Origin: Acidobacteriota bacterium | GTDB lineage: Bacteria; Acidobacteriota; Thermoanaerobaculia; Thermoanaerobaculales; Thermoanaerobaculaceae | Direction: 5' to 3' | DNA length: 32,040 bases | Assembly (NCBI GenBank): GCA_004298115.1 | Contig: SCRJ01000152.1 | Location: forward strand, 1 to 32,040 | Shown: one piece after another, positions 31,566 through 32,040 of the stretch | Layout of the letters: each line of letters starts with the position of its first letter | How positions within the stretch are numbered: position 1 is the stretch's first letter | The notes under the pieces: generated by a model | Database searches by the model: none | Told to the model about the DNA's origin: nothing | Seen by the model: only the letters and a program-made list of their open reading frames with translations | Program-made: the position numbers and the translations under genes

Positions 31566-31571
31566 CCGCCG

Positions 31572-32040
31572 CTAGACGAAAAGGCTCGAAACCGACTTCG
31601 CCTCGTGGATCCGGCGGATCGCCTCGCCGAGCAGCTCGGCGACCGAGAGCTGGCGGATCTTCCCGCTGCCGCGCGCCTCGTCGCTGAGGGGGATCGTGTC
31701 GGTGACCACGACCTGCTCGACCACGGACGCCTCGATGCGCGCCACCGACGGCCCCGACAACACCGGGTGCACCCCGGCGGCCAGCACCCGCGCGGCGCCG
31801 CGCTCGGCGAGCACCTCGGCCGTCTTCACGAGCGTTCCGGCGGTGTCGATGATGTCGTCCACGATCACGCAGGTCCGCCCCTGGACGTCGCCGATGATGT
31901 TCATGACCTCGGCCTGGTTCGGGCTGGTGCGCCGCTTGTCCACGATCGCCAGGCCCGCCGACAGGCGCTTGGCGAAGGCGCGGGCGCGCTCGACGCCGCC
32001 GGCATCGGGCGAGACCAGCACGAGGTCGGGGAGCTGCAGG
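31572..32040 (-). CDS. prs: Ribose-phosphate pyrophosphokinase, C-terminal part (start outside window)
   Basis: The frame is open through base 32040, so the N-terminal half lies beyond the window; ATG 32021 is an internal Met-like position (a GTG codon within [13 protein letters not shown]). Visible: [36 protein letters not shown] (flexible-loop region), the PRPP-binding [13 protein letters not shown], and the terminal [23 protein letters not shown]. The enzyme makes PRPP from ribose-5-phosphate and ATP. The first gene of the minus-strand prs-rplY-pth group; 78 bases separate it from rplY. Confidence 0.97.
   Translation of the reverse strand, partial: LQLPDLVLVSPDAGGVERARAFAKRLSAGLAIVDKRRTSPNQAEVMNIIGDVQGRTCVIVDDIIDTAGTLVKTAEVLAERGAARVLAAGVHPVLSGPSVARIEASVVEQVVVTDTIPLSDEARGSGKIRQLSVAELLGEAIRRIHEAKSVSSLFV

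Overview
The window is very GC-rich, densely coding DNA from a diderm bacterium: it has lipoproteins, an outer-membrane barrel and a System I cytochrome c maturation locus. The order prs-rplY-pth-rpsF-rpsR-(DUF2232)-rplI, a CxxxY-type CcmE and heptad G-rich spacers between genes fit Acidobacteriota best, with Desulfobacterota/Myxococcota as alternatives. This is inference from gene content; no marker here settles it. No tRNA, rRNA, CRISPR array or intact insertion sequence was seen.

Layout. (a) 1-5.9 kb, accessory: 3' end of a MacB-type ABC permease, a chloroperoxidase-like alpha/beta hydrolase, then on the minus strand a DUF3300-DUF2950-small membrane protein cluster and an outer-membrane beta-barrel protein. 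(b) 5.9-10.2 kb, minus strand: a small membrane protein translationally coupled to uvrB, then a tandem HD/HD-GYP protein, then a displaced second copy of the uvrB 3' end. (c) 10.2-10.7 kb: a heptad minisatellite and a 110-bp inverted-repeat (MITE-like) element. (d) 10.7-15.9 kb: a class A penicillin-binding protein, a thioredoxin-like lipoprotein and a GT-C-like membrane glycosyltransferase. (e) 15.9-21.0 kb: ccmA-ccmB-ccmC-ccmD-ccmE-ccmF, overlapping genes with no ccmG or ccmH. (f) 21.1-22.8 kb: a LON-domain protein and a protein with an apparently degenerate Swt1-like HEPN domain. (g) 22.85-27.9 kb, minus strand: a PLP aminotransferase, a 5TMR-LYT/PAS hybrid histidine kinase and a coiled-coil methyltransferase. 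(h) 27.9-32.04 kb, minus strand: rplI, DUF2232, rpsR, rpsF, pth, rplY and the 3' part of prs.

How the genes work together. The ccm genes export or handle haem (CcmABCD), carry it covalently (CcmE) and attach it to apocytochromes (CcmF). CcmE has Cys in place of the usual His, and CcmF carries an extra periplasmic region with an internal repeat, which points to the System I* variant. The right end is a housekeeping translation cluster (r-proteins S6, S18, L9, L25 and peptidyl-tRNA hydrolase) plus PRPP synthesis.

Points most worth a second look: the uvrB tail duplicated on either side of the HD-GYP gene; the CxxxY CcmE with enlarged CcmF; the LON/degenerate-HEPN pair; a hairpin that would hide the HD-GYP ribosome binding site; near-leaderless promoters at ccmA and the LON gene; and the dispersed heptad arrays.
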